In this document: one piece after another, positions 11,315 to 24,902 of the stretch
How the letters are laid out: each line of letters starts with the position of its first letter
How positions within the stretch are numbered: the stretch's first letter is position 1
Assembly (NCBI RefSeq): GCF_021134715.1
Contig: NC_060022.1
Coordinates: forward strand, 4,965,001-5,029,000
Length of the DNA stretch: 64,000 bases
Direction of reading: 5' to 3'
Source: Daphnia pulex
Taxonomy: Eukaryota; Arthropoda; Branchiopoda; Diplostraca; Daphniidae
Translations under genes and position numbers: made by a program
The notes under the pieces: model-generated
Told to the model about the DNA's origin: nothing
Database searches by the model: none
Seen by the model: only the letters and a program-made list of their open reading frames with translations

Positions 11315-11800
11315 GGCCGGTCCTAAAAGTCTAGGGTCCCGTGACAAACGAAACACATTTCATTTAAGAAAAAGGTTTGACCAATAGGTTATGGGGAGGG
11401 GCGTAAGGGAAATGCAAAATCACACGTCTGCCTGCCGGGAGTGGCCGTATTCACGCGTTACGCCATGTCAAAGTTGGCGGGATTTGTCAGAAAACACATT
11501 TCTTTTAAAAGATGTGAAACAAAACTCAATAAATAATGAATAAAAAAATACCGAGTCGAATGGTATAAGACCAGACACCGAATTCGGCCGTGCTTTAGTC
11601 GCCGGACGCAAGAAAGTTTAGGCTTTTTGGCAAAACACAAATTTTGATTAAGAAAATTGATTTTAGGCTTAAAAAAAGATCAAATCTAATACTAAATTAT
11701 CATAAGACGCCATACACCGACATCGGCCGATTTATATCTGCCAGACGTCCTTGAAGTCGAAATTTTTTCACCAAAACTGAATTTTTCAATGTGGCAACAG
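11315..11800. repeat. Diverged tandem array of four units of about 130-140 bp
   Basis: A GGCCG core recurs at 11315, 11443, 11586 and 11725. In each unit it is followed 38-51 bp later by a related A-rich block (AAACACATTTCATTTAAG, AAAACACATTTCTTTTAAAA, AAAACACAAATTTTGATTAA, AAAACTGAATTTTTCAA). The last two units also share ACACCGA(A/C)(A/T)TCGGCCG. The spacing of 128-143 bp and the conserved order of blocks indicate an old tandem duplication. The family is unknown to me. Confidence 0.6.
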
Positions 11801-14800
11801 TGTAAATCAAGCCGCTAGTTATGGATACGAAAAGCTTGTCAAATAATGTAAATGAAAAACTGCGTGAAATATAAAAAAGAGATTGTATCAAGAATCGTTT
11901 ACATGTAGTATCTTTATTCATATTTAACTGTTTTTGCTTAAAAACAAGAAAAAAGACATCACAAAAACAAACTTAAATGATATTTTACTGTACCTTGGAA
12001 GAGTATTAGCTAAGCTTAGTTTACTTTTCATCTTGTCTGTCGTGGGGGGGGGGCTCAGTGTAACTTGGTGAGATGAACTGTTAGAAACTATAAAATATTC
12101 CGTTCAGCGGATCGGGTAAGAACACCGCTTTTATAGTTTTATCGCTTTTGAGAGGTTTGGATTTAGGGGATGGCCGATAATGGTTTATTGGCTAATAGCA
12201 GAAGAAAATGAGAAAAGGATCGTCTGCTTTTCTTTGTGTTAACAAGTTTCAAAAATGTGGTGATTAAGTGATTCGTGATTAGTGAATGATATTGATAATT
12301 ATGACCAAAAGATCACTCTCTGGGGAAACGTGGCTGCTCGAAAAATAGCACAAGAAATAACATTACAAAAACGTGGTCGTCGTGTGAAAAATCTGATCGT
12401 GGTTCTTAATTGAATAGCTTTATACACACTATGGCATGCTGTTTGGTTGGTAAATATAACTAAGAATACAAATGCAATGATTAATGGGAACTTGAAGAAG
12501 AGTTAAACCTGTTCTAAATTTGAAATGAAATGTTATAGTTCCTGACTTTAGCATTGATCATGTAAGCCCCAGGCTGTCAAAGCATTGAACATTGTTATTG
12601 GCACTGTGGAACCTTTGTGCAGATTTAAGCCCTGAACCTGCCATCCTAACCACACAAGTTTAGCATGTACTGGTATTAACCTATCATCAGCAACAATCCC
12701 AGTATCATCGCTATATGATTTAATGATTTGTGCTACTTTTATTCATTTGACCTGCTAGGTATTTTAAGGATGAATGACTTGCACACATGCAGCTTTGCAT
12801 TCCATGGAAATCTTAAATTTCTCCTGTGTATTAACAATATACCCATTGCCTCATTCAACTTTTCTTAACTTGTTTCTGCAAATATTTTTCGTAATCCATT
12901 TTTTTATTTTTTATTTAGGTAAACAGCATCCCTATTGATTGCAGAAGCTACCGATGTCGATCGAGTTATACGGATCTCTTTCTATAAATGTTCTCTATCC
13001 TCGTGTACACTCGTGTGAGTGATTCACAAGGCATTTTTTTCCTATCCCGCCTGATGGATTCAACTCTACAGCGGATGGAGCACTTTTGGATGCCAAACTT
13101 AAAGGTAGGAAAAGTGTTTTTCTACTCTTCCTTTTTGGCTTTTTTATTGTCTTTGCTGATTATAAATTTTTACATAGTACGAAGTACTTTTATTCCTGAG
13201 AGTCTGGGCGTTTGACTGATGGGAAGGTTTTTTTTCTTGGCGTTTTCGTCGTTGACTCAGTCAGGGTTCATTCAATAATTCATTCGTAGAACGACTGCAG
13301 ATTAGGCCCGGTTTTAGTACCTCACAAACTTTGTCTGCCGGTAAACAATCAAAGTGGAAAAATAATTGTTAACTTAAACTTTAAGCAAAGTGCAACTGGA
13401 AAATTTTATGACCGGCACCTTCTCGTTATAAGATGTCATACTCAAATGTAATAATCATTTCAGACTAAAAAAATTCAACTCCTTTCCTGCCATCACAAAT
13501 CTAAATTGTCTATCGATTTTTCGACAAGGGGAATCATAGTAATAATCACAAAAATATCAGCGGGACCCAAATTGAATTGACGACTTGGAGAAAATTGATG
13601 TCGAATTTGATTGTCGCCCATCTATCAATAACAAGATCGAATATATACGTGTGTGCGTGTCTCTATAGTATAGCTAATGCAGTCCTGCGTCGAAACCGAT
13701 TCCGGGTCGTTCCGGCTCTGCTGCTGTCCAGCCAGCATCTCAGGAATCGATAACAAAAAAACATTCGCCCGGCGTCAATGGGCTACATGATTCGGAAACA
13801 TTTTCTTCTTCCCCAAACAACAACTATCCATGATACAATAATGGCGAAACAAAAGGGAAGGGGAGGGCCAGCGCGATTTCATTCGATCGATTCGTCGTTT
13901 CACAAACTTTTCTTCGCTTCTGCCATCGTCCAATCGAAAAAATTTCACACTCTACGACCTACGCTCAGATTTGTGTCTCCGCCGAGACATATTTTGACGT
14001 TTGGGTCGCCGATTTCTTAGCTGAGACTGGATCGTTATACGACGGCACCGTATTGCCATCCATATCCGAAACTTGGGAAAAGGGAAAAAAGAAGATGGGA
14101 AATAATATATTTCTCAGAATAATAGTTCCATGTGTGCTGTGTGTTGCTGCTGCTGATGTATAGGCCCATCAAAGTTGTTCAGTCATCCGTGCAGACGTAG
14201 CGTCGCGGGCGCCGAGACGCCAAGTGAAAAAGAAATAAAAAAGGAGAAGTGAAGAACTACATCACGGGGGCGGAGTTTAGACTGGAAATCCCAGCAGCAG
14301 CACAGTATGCAAGAGTCTAAGAAAAATCTAAAGCAAACTCTCTAGACGACCTCAAAGTACACACATATAATGTGGGAAAACCGCCAAAGCCCTGGAAATA
14401 TTGTGGTTGTTGTTGTTGTTGTTGTAGAGAGCTTTTAATATTTTTCTGGTCTTGTTTGGATTGCGACTTGTTTGGGCTTCTCCTGGCGCCAGTTCTTCCG
14501 CGAATGATGCGCATACGGAATCAAAAACTTTTTTTCTTTTTTTTTTCATACTTCCGCCCAGCACGTGGCCCGGCACTCTTTCCCTAATGGCCACCGCAAC
14601 GCTCGAGGTATACAACATAATGTGTACACTTGTGCCATATCCATTAGGGCGTTTCAATGGCCTGTGCAGATATATTGCTGGGGGTTTTTCACATCAAAAA
14701 TTTTTTCCGGGCGCGTCGAGGCTCTTTCCTAAATGACTCGGCGATTCCGTCTACTAACACGTTATAGACGCCATCGCGGATGGCTTGTGGCGGCTATTTC

Positions 14801-17800
14801 AAATTTCCGATGGACGATGAATAAGTCAGAAGGATTTTTCTCCTGGGCGTTGGGCCCATTCGGCGTGTAGAATCTTTGGGATTCATCAGAGCATATCTCC
14901 ACACATCTGTCACATTTGATGTTATTTTTTCAGTCCAACTGCTGCCCATTTGAAACGAACCAAAATGACATTTCCAACTTGTTCCGCAGATGAAAAAATG
15001 TAATAATGATAAGTGAAAAGTTAAGTTGACCCTTAAGAGTGTGACTCGACCTACAGCAGTAGCCAGCCAGCAGCCGCTTTGAAAAAAAGTTTTTAGCCTT
15101 TGCTGCATATTTCATGGCCGGCTCTTTCCTCTCTCTTCTTGCCCACGTCTTGATCCGTGACTCTTATATGCATCGTCCGTATAAAATGGGCGCGCACGCT
15201 ACTTGCACCGCAACGGAAATGGCTTTCCATGAAAACTTTATCCCGCGCCAGCCATCTTTAAAAAAAAAATCTACCCGTAATAGTTGGATAGATCTCTGAT
15301 GGGGATGGGGGGGGGGATGCTCAATGGTGAGTTGATGCAGCTACAAGTTTAGACATTTCTATAAAGAGGATACGACATATAATAACCCGAACGAAAACTT
15401 GTTGCTAGAGATATCATATCCAATCTCGTTTTCTTCTTCTTCAGACTTGACTGCCAACTAATTGACTCTCAAAGTTTTGATCCGCCCTCGAATCTATCTG
15501 CTAGCCTTCATATGATATGTATTTATATAGTTGTCGACCTTTCTACATCATCGATGGTATTAGATCAAGGTGAGTGCATGGTGTATAATGTATTTAGACT
15601 CTTTTCGAGTTGACGCTAAAGTCATCATATCGATTTTCTTTCTTTTTCTCTCTTTTTAAGTTGAAAGTCATTCAAAAGTGATTGAAACTGATGGTGGAGG
15701 GGGGCGGAAAAAAGAGGAAAAAAATCACAGAATTTCTTATTATTATTACACAACAGGCCAAGAGAGTTCCTGTAAAATGAAATGGCTTTTTGCAACTAAA
15801 ATAAATATAGGCTACAATGTGCTGCCGCCGCCCTTGATCTCACCCACGCCCCAGTCATTGACACTTTTCGCCTTATTCTCCCGCGGGAATGCCGGGAGAG
15901 GAGAGGAGACTCTGGGCACACGAGCCAGAAATCTCTCGTCGTATAGAGAGAGACGGAAGAGAGTCCTGGGCATTGTACGCGTTTTGGCTCCCGCGCTATC
16001 CACCCTCACCCACCCATTCGTTGTTGTGTATATACACACTGGTGCGCTTGTTTGTTTTGTCCCCCCTTGTATATATCTCTCCACTGCAGGGACGGCCAGG
16101 CCAGCAGCAGCACAAGATAGAAATGTTATTTTTCTTTTTAGATTCATCCACCCCCCTACCGAACGAGATCTTTTTCTTCCATCAGTGTCCAAACAAACTC
16201 TTTTGTCTGTACATCATCGACTGTGTGTGTGTGTATCCATCTCCTCGGGCAGTGTTGCCAAGGATTCGATTTGCACTCCAGCAGCAGCATCGCTGTTACT
16301 ACTACTACTACTGTGAGAGTATTGCAGATGCCATCGACAGGGACCAGACAACAGGACAAACACACGACCCCGCATAGTAGACGAGAGTCTCTATAATATA
16401 AGGGAAACGGGCGTCCAGCACTACTTGTTTTATTTAGACCTGCGCCGGCCTATATCAAAACACAACTTTTGTTTTCCTTTAGCTATAATGAACATCTTCT
16501 ATCATCCCTGTGGACAATTTTTGTTTTTTCCCGGGGGGAAATCTTCTTTGGTAAATTGAGAAAAAAAGTTGTAATTTGTAATTTTTTTTGTTAACTGGAC
16601 TTTGTGTTGTGGCGGACGATTATTGCGCAGAGTAGTACACAGCTGGGCGGCTATTATGTAACTCTTTGTGCTGCCCAGAGGCACAGCAGCTAGGCTATTC
16701 TTAATGAACTGAGCGCGGGCGGGCGAGTTTTCTTTTCTCTCTCTTGTTTGATGTGGCCGCCGCTCACTTATTTCACTGTGCGTTCAAACTTTCTTTCTCT
16801 TCAAATCTCGTCGTCGGGAGGAGAAAAACGCCGGTTGCTGGGCAATGGTTTGGCCGTCGAGCTGCTCTACAGATTGGCCTCTGAGGGACTCATCAAAAAA
16901 AGGCGCAGCAGAAAATGTTTCATTCTCCAGAGCAGACGGCCAAAAATATAAATCTCGGAATTGACAATCGAGAAAAGTATAGAACGCCGGACGGCCGGCC
17001 AGTAGTAATTTGATGGGCTGCCCAGCATCAGAGAGAGAGAAAAAGCGGGGGATGGCAATCGCTATAAAAAGGATGGCTAGAGCCATTAGATGATGTGAAA
17101 CTTATTTCAATGGCTCGAGCATCAGTACGTAAAAGATAGAGGACGAGAGCGAAAAACACACAACAACAACATTTCTATTATTTACAATGAAAAGAATCTT
17201 CTTCTTGTGATTCTTCTGCTGGCCCTCCCACGTTTCGCTTCTAATTCCTCCCTCGGTGATCATTTGACCTATACTACAACGGCGGCAACGGGTGCGCGCG
17301 CCCAACCGAGTTGATGTAAATAAATAATTCTTGTTTCTCTCTAGCTCTTTCTATTTGGACGGATATAGACGCGATGATGTTGTCTAATGCGTGACGCAGT
17401 CGTCGTGTCATACGCTATACATATCACCAAGACACAAAAGACGAAATGGAAATTCGTCTTTTCTTTTATTTGGGTGGGGCGTTGGCCCGCATAATCATCG
17501 CCCATCCAGCCATGAAAATGGATTGGGAAAAATATATGTTTTCGTTGAATCAGCTAGACATTCGCCACACACACGCAAGCCAAATATATACATAGGGTTC
17601 TGTAAAGTATTACACTGCAAATACTACATATATAAGACTGCAAATCAATTTCAAACGCATATGACATCAATCCGGATCGATAGAAATCTGTTTTTTGCTG
17701 ACCGCTAAATCTTGGTGGAAATCAAATTCGCCCATCGTCAGGTATATGGCATTTAAATTAAAAGCGATAGTATATCTTCTGAGCTGATAGCAACGAGCCC

Positions 17801-20800
17801 AATGACTGCCATCAATCTTTTTACTGAAGTGGCCAAATCAAAACATTTATATGTAAGCCGTCCTCTTTGCCCTGAAGGGTTGCCTGGAGGGTCCTTAGAT
17901 GGATCAACAATATCGCCCTCCTACTTTCTCTTCCTTTTTTCTCTTTCCTGTCATTACATAACGTTACATATCAATAATTTAGATGCATCTAGGGAGAGAG
18001 AAAGACCCGTGCTTCTTCTTTTCTGAACATCAACACGCAGAAAAGAGGATTTTCGTGCCGTATCTCTGTCCGGCGCTGAACGAGAAAATCGCGCCAACCG
18101 ACTTGATAAATGTTTCAAGGCGAATCTCATTCTCGGAAATGTGGGCGATGTTGAAATACTGATGTACAATTTCACCTCCTCCCCAGATTTATTTGATTTG
18201 ATTTCTTTTTGCTGTTTTTTTTTACAAATAGACACGGTCGATTTCAGTTGGAATTCGTCGAACGAGCGTAAGAATATCTTGATGAGATCTATTTGAACCG
18301 CTATGCGGATTAGGCGCCTAAAAATCCCACGGACGGCATCTGTGCACATAGAGACACGGGATAATAATAATAAGTACAGGCCAAAGAAGAAGAAGAAGAA
18401 GAAAGAAAGAAAAAGAGTTGAAAAGAGAGAAATGATGATGCTGATATACGGGACGAATCGTGAGCTCGCAAACGTCCATCATAAATTACGAATAGGGAAG
18501 AAAGAAAATGATCGATTGAAACTGCAACTGTACCACACACTGTGTGTGTATCTCGCTATCTATTTATAGAAGCACTTTGGCCAATTGAATTTCTCAAACT
18601 CGGCAGGAAAAAAACACAAAATAGACAAAAGAAAAACGCCATCAGTTGTGAAATAATTTAAAAAAAAGGTTGAGATTTATTTAAAAAGGAAAAAAAAGAC
18701 TCGCACTTAATTATTAGTGAAGGGAATCCACTTTTCTGTTTCGTTCCTGAAAACGAATTGCATAATATAAAGATTCTAGACGCTTTTGAATAATAATGGG
18801 AAAAATTCGCCCAACTTCTTCTCTCTGCTCTTGTAATATGTCGACACAATGTCGCCATTCTCTTTCTAACTTTTTGTCTTTTTCACGACTTGGATCGGGA
18901 CTCTTGACAAGGAACGGGAACCACCCCTCCACTGATGAGATTATTCCGCAAACGAAATTGTCGATAGGAAGAGAGAAGGAAGAGAACCTGCTAGTTAAAT
19001 CGCTGTTTAGCTTTTTGTTTGGTGTTAGCATGTTAACGAGTTGCGGCGGCGGCGGCGGTGCTTGGGATATAAGAAAAATAAAAAGAAGGAAAATAAATAA
19101 TGAGATGGAGCGGTGGCGACGGCGTCGCCCATTCCGGAAGTAAGGGAATATGAAAAGCGTGAGCCATAAGGGCGACATTTCCGTCTCGTTTCCATCGCCC
19201 CATTTCGGCAAGACATTTGCTGCTGGGCTGGGCTGGGTGCGCGACGCAATGAAGTGGCGGGAGCCGTGCAGCATCTGGGTGGGCTCATAATATGATGGCG
19301 TCAAGGAGGCAGCAGTGTATTAGCCCCTCGGGTCTCTCTCTCTCTCTCTCTTATAGAGTGGATATGTGCTGTATACATCTGTTATTGGCCCCGGCACATC
19401 TAACAGCGGCAACACTCGCCGAATTTTCGTTCCCATGGCATATTCCGGGAGAAATAAGAAGAAGAAGAAAAAGAAGGAAGGCCAATCCAAGTGCGACTAC
19501 ATATTCTACCGACGACGTTCCCGATAACACATATGAGCGGGGCTAATAATTCCCCATCTCGTCGCTCTCTGCTGTCGTGTACAAATCGTCACAACTCGGC
19601 AGCAGAACAGTTTCCCCCTCTAATACCATCGCCTTCCGCCCCATTTGATTGCAGTATTGGCTCTTGCCGAATTCAATTACCCCTCCAGCAGTAGTGCCCT
19701 ACTACTACAGATTTTTTCCCCGCATTTATATATCAATAAATAGCTACAACATGTAACTATTTATCTTTGGGGTTTTTTTTTCTTATCTTATCTTATCTCC
19801 TAGCTTATACCAGAGAGAGAGATAGAAAAAAAAATAATAATTTGTAATTTTCCTGGGTCTATTGGCTATTCTATTTCCAGCACCCGGCCAATCCCGCTGA
19901 TTGGCTCCATCCAGCTCTTCCGATTCACATGGCTCATCTCTAGCTAGCTCCTAAATATTAAAAGATTGCGCTTATATATTGCATATGATACACACACACA
20001 CGGGCTATTAGATGGAAGCTCGTCGTAGTACGTGCAGTAAATATTGGACTAGTAGTGCACATAGAAATAAATGTGTCAATCTATAATATACTCTATAGAC
20101 GAAAAATGATGCCGAGCCCAAAAGCAATATATATAAATGCTGGCGGCGGCGGCCGAGAGAATAGTCGTTTAATTAGCTGCGACAAGAGTTGAAGAATGAC
20201 TTGGGGTTCTCTCTCTCTATATAGTAGTATCTATATTATATAAGATGTATCTAGTAGAGTTGTTTTGTTTGGTGAAGATGATGAAAACTTTTTTTGATTA
20301 TCGTCGCGTCTCTCTCGTCCTCCGACGGAATGAAAATGTTTTTTCCCTGAAAAACATGATTATACAATGTCGTTTATTTATTCCAAAAGAAGAATAAAAA
20401 AACGGCCGTCTAGCTCCTGGATATTTTTGTTTGCTCGCGTTTGTTCATCATTTCGTTTTCTATAACTTGGAAAAAACTAATGTGGCCCAGCATGATTGCT
20501 CTTTTCACAAACAAAGTTTCGAAATGATATGATGTCGACAATCTTTTCTTATATTAGACATTTTGAGATGCTGGGTTAATTGGAAACTGCCGCCGCCGCC
20601 GTGTCCTATTCCCCCGAAAATAACAGCCTAGTAGTATATTTCTTTCAAGTTAAGTAGCTAGTATATAGAGGCAACAAGAGGAGGAAAAGGTCGGATAATA
20701 ACAAATAGGACATCAGTGACGTATTGGCAAATGAGGCCGTCTGTACTATAAAGTCTGGGAAATATAGTGGCGCGGAGAGAGGCGTGCCTCTTTTTTTCTT

Positions 20801-23099
20801 CCCGGGATCACGTCGTTATTAGTTCTCTATAATTATTCATAAAGGCGTAGATGAGGCACCGCCCCTTCCCCCCCCCCCCCCCCTCCGCAACAGCCGGGCT
20901 AATGGGACACACACACAGCACTAAGTATACAGCGGCAGAAACTTGGCTGGCGTCATATTAAAGTCTTGAAATGCTCGGAAAATGTGACTAGCAGCTCAGT
21001 AATTAAAATGAATATTATGATCAGGCCCGCTCGTCTCTTCCATATGTCAAAGAATAATTAAGTGCTTGACAGTTTGCACAAATCTGTGTGTGTGTGTGTC
21101 CGTGTAAATGTGTGTATGGTGAACTGAAAACAGCTAAAAAGACTGCAGCAAGCGAGATGTTTGGGCATCAATTGATGCACTTATGTTGATCCATGTATGT
21201 ATACATCCACTACTATAGTAGCAATTAATATGATCTCCGGGCTGCCATGTAAATGTCACTGGCATAATGCAATTTCGCGACGCTTAATCGGGCCCCGTGA
21301 CGCAAATGTGTGCACACACACACACACATCTCTCCGAGGGAAACTCTCTGGTTCTTAGCTAGATAACCGAATGATCTAATATGCGCTGGCGCATGAAATA
21401 TTATTATTGTACAGCGGTGCTGGTACTATACTACTTGTCCTACTATTCCCATGTAGTAGACAGTCGGATATTTATGTGATATGCAAGGAAAGCCGTTGCC
21501 AACACACAAAATCCAATGACGAGGGGTTTATTCTTCGGCGATTTCTTTAATCCCGACCATGTCTGCTGCTAAGTCATAACATTATAGTTGCCCGCTAGAT
21601 TATGTCGGCCCAACTTTGGGTGTGTGTGTGTGTACACGCCCAACTGTTGGCGCTCTATAAATATCGAAGAGGGAGCAAACATGGTATATAAGTACCTGCT
21701 CTATATTTAAGGATATTTGAGATGATAATACAACGGCCAATTGGTCAATTTCCCATCAAAAGGTAAATCGAGCTATGCGTTGACGTAATCGCGGGGAGAT
21801 AAATCGGGATCGTCGATTCACCGGAAATCGGGATTAATTATAAGTACAACGTCAACTCGTTCATTATGATCAACGTCAAACAACTTATTCCAATGACGAA
21901 GAATGACACACACGTATAGAGAACTTTCCCTAGTGATATTGACAATGATGTTTTCAATCAATGTCTTCATTCCTTTATTATGTCATCTCGATATTGCAAC
22001 ATCTACCGGTACAGAACGTCTGATGAACTCGATTGCTACGACGGTGATATTAAAAACATCACGACAAGCAACGAAAAGTTTCCGTATCGTTGTGAAAAAA
22101 CCCTCGTACAGCCATGGCAACTTCGGTACAAATTAAATTCCGGATTGTTATAGATACTATACTGCACACACACACATGTGTGTGTAATCCTACCCTCCCT
22201 CCCATTTTCATGGATATTTATTGTTCGTAGCGGAGACCGTTGCAACGCAATCCGATAAGCTCCAAAGTTTTTGCAGTCTGTGTCTGTGATGCAGATGGTG
22301 GTTATTTCTCAAAGAGGATTCAAGTTGTATAAAAGCGGACATTATACGCGGACTTATCCACCTCTAGTCGATCCCTCAGGAGATTCAACTTGGATGCGTC
22401 TGTGCTGCTGCTGCAGCTAAGCTCTTTCTTTTTCAAATCGTTGAAAGCATTTTGCGAGAAAGTGAAGAGGAAAAAGTTGGAGAAAGAAGCACCTGAACCA
22501 AGTTTATTCGCATCTTTTTTGATTCTACGATTCCCAGACACTTTGGAACCAGACGGAAAAGTATCGATTGCTTCAGCTTTTTTATTTTTTTAAGTGAATA
22601 GTTTGATGGGAAGAGAGAGAGAGAGAAATAAAAAATACTCGTTACGAATGACTAAATATCACGCAAATAGCGATAAAAGTTACGAGTTTCTCTCTCGGAC
22701 ACTGGATGGAATAATAATGACCTTTTCCTGTTAATAGTTAAAACTTATAATCTCACGAGATAGTGATGCCAGCGGACTTTCCCCTTTCGACTTTTGTCCG
22801 CGTAACTTGGTAGTAAAACTACCAACTCAATATCAACAATTATAACCCAAAATAGTCTAATGGAATAGTAAATAAAGGAGTTGCTTCTGGTTGCTTCCAA
22901 ATGGATTTAGGGCATCTAATTAACACGGAAACATATATTAAACAAGCTCAACATGTCTGATGTTTAAGTATTTAATACCAACCGGATTCTTCGAGGTTAC
23001 AAAACAATTTGCATAATAACAAACAAAAGATTTCAATATTCAACCGAAAAAAACAAAACAAAATAAAGTAACAACAGCCACGTTCTATAATTGGATCGA
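11801..23099. other. Gene-poor region rich in simple repeats
   Basis: About 11.3 kb without a gene I can support. It contains many CA/TG, GA, TATA, CAG and GCC microsatellites, TTG repeats near 14402-14425, and long homopolymers. Open frames such as 15678-16316 translate into low-complexity sequence. Slightly more exon-like patches exist near 13045-13103 (ending in a GTAGGA donor), 16800-16951 and 22320-22593, but none has a family signature, matching acceptor or neighbouring exon. Regulatory sequence for the beat-like gene is a possibility, not shown. Confidence 0.5.
20868..20883. repeat. Poly(C) tract
   Basis: Sixteen consecutive C, flanked by CCGCCCCTT and TCCGCAAC. It is the longest C run in the window and a probable site of length variation. 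Confidence 0.9.
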
Positions 23100-24662
23100 T
23101 TATGCTTTGTCAAATGAGCTGACTTGGTATCCAGGGAAGCTGCAATCGGATTTCTCGGGATCCAACAAGTTCAGCAAGAAGAAGATTACTCCGGCCATAC
23201 CTTCGAACATGGACAACGGTCGATCTGGAGTGCGGAATTCGTGCGGACGATCGTCCATGACGATCTCGGCGAGCTTACATGCACGCTGCAAGTAGACGAG
23301 ATCGTTCGTGTGCTTGTAGAGATGAAGAATGGCCAGCGCATTCCCGGAGATGCCATGGCAAATGCTGAACCCTTTGGTCAAGATTCCGCGCTCCCAAGTC
23401 ACATCGGCGCATTGTTTGGCTACTTTCAAGTAAACATACGAATGGAATACCTTTGGAAATTCAATTAGCAACGATTGCTCCGTTCATTTGCGACAAAACA
23501 ACAGAAACTTTGAAATACCTTTGCGGCAACTACGAAACAGTGGATGAAACCTGGGGCACCGTGACACCACTGGACCAGACGATCACGATCACTACCCATA
23601 GACGACGGGATGTTCCCGCTGGGGAAACGAGCGTCAAGAAGGAAATCAAGGCAAGGGCGGATGTAGTTTTCCAAAACACCAGGTTCCAAATAATCCTTTA
23701 CCTAGAATGTTAAAATTTAAAAGAAATTTGTCCATTTTTAACCCAAATTTTCATTCAGTTTGTTCCCAACTGACCTGCATGAGAAGATAAAGTATTCCGG
23801 CGAAACCATGCGCTGGTCCCAGATATTTTTGCTCGTGCCATTCGAACATGAGTGGTGGTGTTTTGTGTCCTTTATGCTGCATCTCCTTGGCTAAGCGCTT
23901 GCCAGATTCAATAATCGCTTCGGCGATGTGAACAATCAAATCGCCGTCTACTTTTTCCTTACAGTATTGCTTCATGAAGAGCAGTGCATAAAGACAGCCA
24001 GCTCGCCCATACAGCAGCTCGTCGGGAAGCCCACTGCTGCTGTTGGTAACAACTTCAAAAGAATGATACAAACTTTGCAACCTGGACAAGGAGGATAAAA
24101 ATCGTATAATAAGCCAGGGAGTAAAAAAATATAGAATTATAGTTTAGTCATACCTGTGAATGAAATGGTGCTCTTTTTCTGGTTGCTTGAGGAAATGAGC
24201 ACACACAGCAGATAAGGCGAGGGGGCCTCCAGCTCCAGTTAGGAAAGTGAGGCTTTTCACATTGGGTTTGTGCAGATGCATGGTGCATTTTTCTGCCATG
24301 AAAAAAGCTTGTTCCAAGTATTCTGCAGAGTTCAATATCTTTCCAGCTTCAAAATACAAGAGGGCATATCCTGAAGTTCCAGTGTAAATCGAAGAATCAT
24401 CCCAGTTGGTGCTTCCAGTGTAATCGATCTCTGCTTTCACATCTTTTTCCCATTGCAGTAAAAGTTTGTTGGTGACAACTTTCAAATGTTTTGTAAACTC
24501 TTCATTTTTCTAAATTGTACAACGAAATATTATGACAACGAATGTAGGCTGATGATTAGCTAGGAAACAACTTACCGGATCAAAATTGAGTTGCTTTCCA
24601 GGAACAAAAAAAGGATTGATGAAATGGCGGTCGTCTTTTTTCACCAGCGACCAGGTATTCAT
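23100..24662 (-). CDS. LANCL: LanC-like protein (LANCL1/2/3 family)
   Basis: Five exons on the minus strand join in phase: 24662-24576, 24509-24154, 24081-23775, 23701-23519 and 23450-23100, giving 427 residues, the usual length of the family. The introns are 66-73 nt. The Gly-rich turns that cap the inner helices of the LanC toroid are visible in order: GTSGYALLYF, TGAGGPLAL, GRAGCLYALL, AHGFAGILYL, CHGAPGFIH, CHGISGNALAIL and EGMAGVIFFLL. The zinc ligands are present as C296 (WCHG) and C342-H343 (ICHG). Eukaryotic LANCL proteins bind glutathione and are reported to add it to dehydrated Ser/Thr residues in damaged proteins; they act in the cytosol and at membranes. The gene diverges from OTUD3 with 240 bp between start codons. 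An ATTAAA on the minus strand at 22976-22971 may be its poly(A) signal. Which of LANCL1-3 is closest is undecided. Confidence 0.93.
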
Positions 24663-24902
24663 TTTACGTTCTTTCACGTTCGGCAGTCAAGCGTAAAATG
24701 AACGTTGGAAAACGAAAATGAATTAACATTAACGATTTCTTGACGTTTTGACGTTTTCTGATGTTTTGAACTTGGCGACGTTTTCGAATCGTCTGCTTCA
24801 GAAAGAATTCTTATCGAAAATTGGCAACCCCGTAGAAAAAAAAAACAACAATTTTGACGTGATACCAGCAAAAAGTGACACAATTTGAGAAATTGAGAGA
24901 AA
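24663..24902. promoter_or_regulatory. Shared divergent promoter of LANCL and OTUD3
   Basis: Only 240 bp separate the two start codons, so both transcripts must start here. The segment contains TGACGTTTT twice in tandem at about 24741-24757 and a related CGACGTTTT at about 24776-24784; the TGACGT cores resemble ATF/CREB half-sites. TATCGAAA at 24812-24819 is close to the arthropod DRE (TATCGATA) common in housekeeping promoters. No TATA box is seen on either strand. Sites are seen; function is inferred. Confidence 0.6.

Noticed and set aside
12988..13104. Exon-like stretch ending in a GTAGGA donor
   Set aside because: Two frames look equally coding-like, the upstream acceptor does not give a continuous frame in both, and no family is recognisable.
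15678..16316. 212-codon open frame on the plus strand
   Set aside because: The translation is low-complexity (poly-Tyr, poly-Leu, Arg/Glu runs) built from simple repeats, overlaps open frames in other phases and shows no domain.
16748..16951. 67-codon frame ending in a basic segment
   Set aside because: No splice sites or homologous family recognised; likely chance.
22320..22593. Overlapping coding-like frames on both strands, and a 17-bp match (GCATCTTTTTTGATTCT) with about 5535
   Set aside because: No acceptor, donor or family match was found. The shared 17-mer contains a T run and is within chance expectation for a window this size.
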